Shown in pieces: positions 23,201 to 26,166 of a stretch of DNA of 26,166 nucleotides. The notes below the pieces were generated by a model that ran no database searches, was not told where the DNA came from, and worked only from the letters and a program-made list of their open reading frames with translations. The translations under genes were made by a program, and so were the position numbers. The stretch is from CAYFNF01 sp964344485 (GTDB lineage: Bacteria > Patescibacteriota > Patescibacteriia > UBA9570 > XYC2-FULL-38-9). The stretch lies in NCBI GenBank assembly GCA_964344485.1, contig CAYFNF010000008.1, positions 1-26,166 on the forward strand, read 5' to 3'. Each line of letters opens with the position of its first letter. Positions within the stretch are counted from its first letter, which is position 1.

Positions 23201-26166
23201 GCTGGTATAGACAACAATGAACATGGAATGGGAGTAAATGGTAGTGGTGTTTGTATAGATAATGGCAACGGCGTAGGAATAGATGATGGAGGTGGTGCAG
23301 CATACGGTGGCCCTGGGGGTGATGGACAAGCAAACACTGCTGGATCTGCGCATGGAGATTCTGTTGCTCCAAGTTCATTCGGTTCAGGAGGTGGTGCATA
23401 CAATAACTCGAACGGTGGACGTGGAGGAGGTAAACTTCGAATAGATGTTAACGGCACTCTGACACTTGATGGATCTATCACAGCAAATGGCAGAAACGGT
23501 AGGACGTCAGACCCTGGATACGGCGGTGGTGGTGGATCTGGTGGAGCGATTCATATTACCACTGATACGATCTCTGGCTCAGGCGCGATTACTGCTGGTG
23601 GTGGTAACGGTGGAAATGGAACCGCATATGACGGTGGTGGAGGATCTGGTGGAAGAATAGCAGTGTATTACAGCACGTTGTCTAACGGAGCAGCAGTGAC
23701 AAACTACACCTCTCCATATGGACAGAAAGGTGGAACGCAGAATAACTGTGAAGACGGAACTAATGGTACAACGTATCTCATAGACAGTGACCCAACTGAT
23801 GACCAACTGAACGTCACCTCAGGTCTTGACTTCAAAGACGACGACGGAGACCCTGACTACTCCAGAAAGAACATTGTCGTTGCTGACAACGCATACCTCT
23901 ACTGTGAAGATCAAACGCAACTGGATATCACTGCAACCGAAGCAATTACGTTCGGTGACAGTGTGACCTGGAACTGTAACTCTGCTATCTCTACACTCAA
24001 TCTCTCTGCTGGAACCACTCTGACTACTGGCACTATTGATTTCAATATTACCAACACCAATACACTCAATCTCTCTGCTGCGACCTGGACAAACAACGGA
24101 GGGACAATTGATCATACCAAAGCAGGGTCTACGACTGATTGGGATATCACGAATGATTTAACTCTGACGAATTTTACTTGGACCGGAGCAACACCAGGAG
24201 AATCCTCTGCAACTGGCGGTGTGTTGACGTATAATAATGCAACGAATGTTGTATTAGATGGTTCACATGTAAAATCGAACATCAATTGGACCGGCCTTGC
24301 TTCAGTAGAAGTACAAGATGATGCTACGATCAATGCAAATGCATTTGGGTGTCTGGGTGGAACAACAAATAATGATGAAGATGGAGAAGGCGTTAACGGC
24401 AGTGGTGTGTGTACTGTCACCACTGGAAACGGTGCTGGCCAAAATGATGGTGGAGCTGGTGGATATGGTGGAGCAGGTGGTCTAGGTGGAGACAATGGAG
24501 CAGGTGGAGGCGTACATGGAAATTCTATTACCCCAACATCCTATGGATCTGGAGGTGCAGCAGATGACGCATCCGATGGTGGAAACGGTGGCGGAAAGAT
24601 ACGACTCGACGTCACAGGAACACTTACTGTTGCTGGATCTATTACTGCTCGAGGAAGCAACGGATCAAAAGCTGAAGATGGAAGTAAGTCAGGTGGAGCA
24701 GGGTCTGGTGGGTCAATTTATATTACTACTGATACGTTAGCTGGCGCAGGATCAATTGCAGCAAACGGTGGAAATGGTGCGAATGCAACCAATTGGGACG
24801 GTGCTGGCGGTGGTGGTGGACGTGTTGCGGTGTATTACAGCACATTATCTGGATTTACTCGTTCGAACATTACTGCAACTGGTGGTACTATTGGTGGCTC
24901 AGATTCAAGTCCTGGTCCAGGTATCAATGGAACCACATTCATTCTTGATACTGATGCACTTGATGACGAGCTGTACGTGACCTCTGGTTTGGACTTCAAA
25001 GACGACGACGGAGACCCTGACTACTCCAGAAAGAACATTGTCGTTGNNNNNNNNNNNNNNNNNNNNNNNNNNNNNNNNNNNNNNNNNNNNNNNNNNNNNN
25101 NNNNNNNNNNNNNNNNNNNNNNNNNNNNNNNNNNNNNNNNNNNNNNCTGACAACGCATACCTCTACTGTGAAGATCAAACGCAACTGGATATCACTGCAA
25201 CAGAGGCAATCACGTTTGGAGACAGTATAACCTGGAACTGTAACTCTGCTATCACCACGCTCAACCTCTCAGCCGGCACTACCCTGACTACTGGCTCTGT
25301 TGATTTCAATATTACCAATACCAATACTCTCAATCTCTCAGCTGCAACATGGACAAACAACGGAGGTACGATAGATCATACAAAGTCAGGATCCACCGCT
25401 GATTGGAATGTTACGAATGACCTCACTATCAACGGACTAACATGGACTGGTGCAAACGCTGGCGCCTCCTCATCTTCGGGCGGTGTACTGACGTACAATA
25501 ACAATAACAATGTAGCGTTAGTGGGTGGACATATCAAAGCCAACGCAGCATTGACCAATCTTGCATCATTGAATATTGACGCAGCTTCAACTATTAATGC
25601 GAACGCCAAAGGATGTAAGGCTGGTGTAGACAATAATGAACATGGGCAAGGTGTGAACAGTAATGGGAACGGCGTGTGTACAGACAATGAGAACGGTGTA
25701 GGTACAGATGATGGAGGTGGTGCAGCATACGGTGGCCCTGGGGGTGATGGACAAGCAAACACTGCTGGATCTGCGCATGGAGATTCTGTTGCTCCAAGTT
25801 CATACGGTTCAGGCGGAGGCGCATTCAATAATTCAAATGGTGGTCGTGGAGGGGGTAAGCTTCGAATAGATGTTACAGGCACGTTGACTCTTGGTGGGTC
25901 TATTACTGCAAATGGTCAAAATGGAACGACTACCGACGTTGGATACGGTGGTGGCGGTGGATCTGGTGGAGCGATTCACATTACCACTGATACGATCTCT
26001 GGCACAGGAGCGATTGCCGCTGGTGGTGGTACTGGCGGAAATGGAACCGCATATGACGGTGGCGGCGGATCTGGTGGAAGAATTGCAGTGTTTTACAGCA
26101 CGTTGTCTAACGGAGCAGCAGTGACGAACTACACTTCCCCGTATGGACAGAAAGGTGGAACGCAGA
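20300..26166 (+). CDS. Giant Gly-rich repeat surface protein (partial, spans a scaffold gap)
   Basis: The frame runs from GTG 20300 (or ATG 20207) past the window end, over 1,900 codons once the 100 Ns at 25047-25146 are removed. The N-terminus has two membrane segments (about 7-28 and 60-84), the second ending APPAYSAGC like a signal sequence. The body is a series of about 385-residue units. Each has DFKDDDGxPDYSRKN, YLYCxxQTQLDITATEAI, WNCxSAISTINLSA, a beta-rich stretch, GCxxG and VC cysteines, and a Gly-rich block with GGGGGSGGAIYITTD and GGGGGGRIAAYYS. Four or more Cys per unit could form disulfides. The Asp-rich DDDGDPD may bind Ca2+ (inferred). It is probably a surface adhesin or a fibre for host contact, but no function is proven. 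No stop codon is seen in the window. Confidence 0.85.
21524..26166 (+). repeat. Tandem about 1.15-kb coding repeats in the giant gene
   Basis: Taking the GACTTCAAAGACGA anchor, units begin at 21524, 22673, 23828 and 24992, so three complete units measure 1149, 1155 and 1164 nt (383, 385 and 388 codons). A half unit precedes them and the fourth unit runs off the window. Units are not equal: 23281-23378 and 25706-25803 are identical over 98 nt, while the units at about 21380 and 24850 share STLSGFTRSNITA. The pattern suggests alternate units of two types, made by duplication of a pair. Confidence 0.85.
25047..25146. other. Assembly gap of exactly 100 N inside an exact repeat
   Basis: The last bases before the gap (GTCGTTG) and the first after it (CTGACAACGC) are adjacent in the earlier unit (23876-23892). 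About 55 nt on each side match that unit exactly. Removing the Ns restores the reading frame. The gap is a scaffold filler, and true missing sequence could be zero or one or more whole units. Confidence 0.9.

Noticed and set aside
20880..26166. Regular direct repeats considered as a CRISPR array or minisatellite
   Set aside because: The units are over 1.1 kb, coding and in frame, with no short repeat-spacer pattern.

Overview
The window looks like part of a scaffold from an uncultivated, host-associated or symbiotic bacterium of the Candidate Phyla Radiation (Patescibacteria) type. This placement is an inference, not a phylogeny. It rests on compact genes of moderate GC, very few Shine-Dalgarno sites, a TruB without its PUA domain, AI-2E and DUF2207 membrane proteins, and a giant Gly-rich surface protein. 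No rRNA, tRNA, CRISPR array or integrase was seen.

Layout: 1-320 is a GC-rich hairpin repeat and a leader. 321-998 is an M24 metallopeptidase. 1083-4279 is a self-contained expression cassette: a strong promoter, a 350-nt leader, two very GC-rich membrane-protein genes of unknown function, each preceded by a hairpin and a good Shine-Dalgarno site, and a strong terminator. Its codon use is unlike everything around it. 4334-7232 holds an NHL-propeller/IPT secreted protein and a PduO-type cobalamin adenosyltransferase. 7279-7412 is a second, rearranged copy of the GC-rich repeat. 7429-10908 (minus strand) holds truB, a DsbA-like thiol oxidoreductase, a NagD-like HAD phosphatase and an M20 peptidase homologue that has lost most of its metal ligands. 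11211-12191 is a CaCA-type cation antiporter.

12227-14923 is a cobalamin-riboswitch operon of two exported proteins. The first is a probable lipoprotein ending in a DUF4430 (transcobalamin-like) domain. The second combines a DUF4430-like domain with an alpha/alpha-toroid (prenyltransferase-like) domain, the same two folds that make up animal intrinsic factor and transcobalamin, but in reversed order. With the adenosyltransferase at 6687-7232 this suggests B12 capture and conversion to coenzyme B12 by an organism with no B12 biosynthesis genes in view.

14934-20141 (mostly minus strand) holds two unknown ORFs joined in frame across a TGA, an AI-2E family permease, a DUF2207 protein, a small plus-strand unknown gene, and a HAD-IA phosphatase split by one in-frame TGA at a position where the family usually has Trp. 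20207 to the end is a giant Gly-rich secreted or anchored protein of about 385-residue repeats. Its natural ATG frame is also interrupted by one TGA, and a 100-N scaffold gap falls inside an exact repeat.

Of 15 native genes with a visible end, 10 end in TAA and 4 in TAG. The only TGA stop (truB) is followed directly by an in-frame TAG. Together with three in-frame TGAs in otherwise intact reading frames, this raises UGA readthrough or partial UGA-to-Trp decoding, with nonsense mutation or sequence error as the alternatives.
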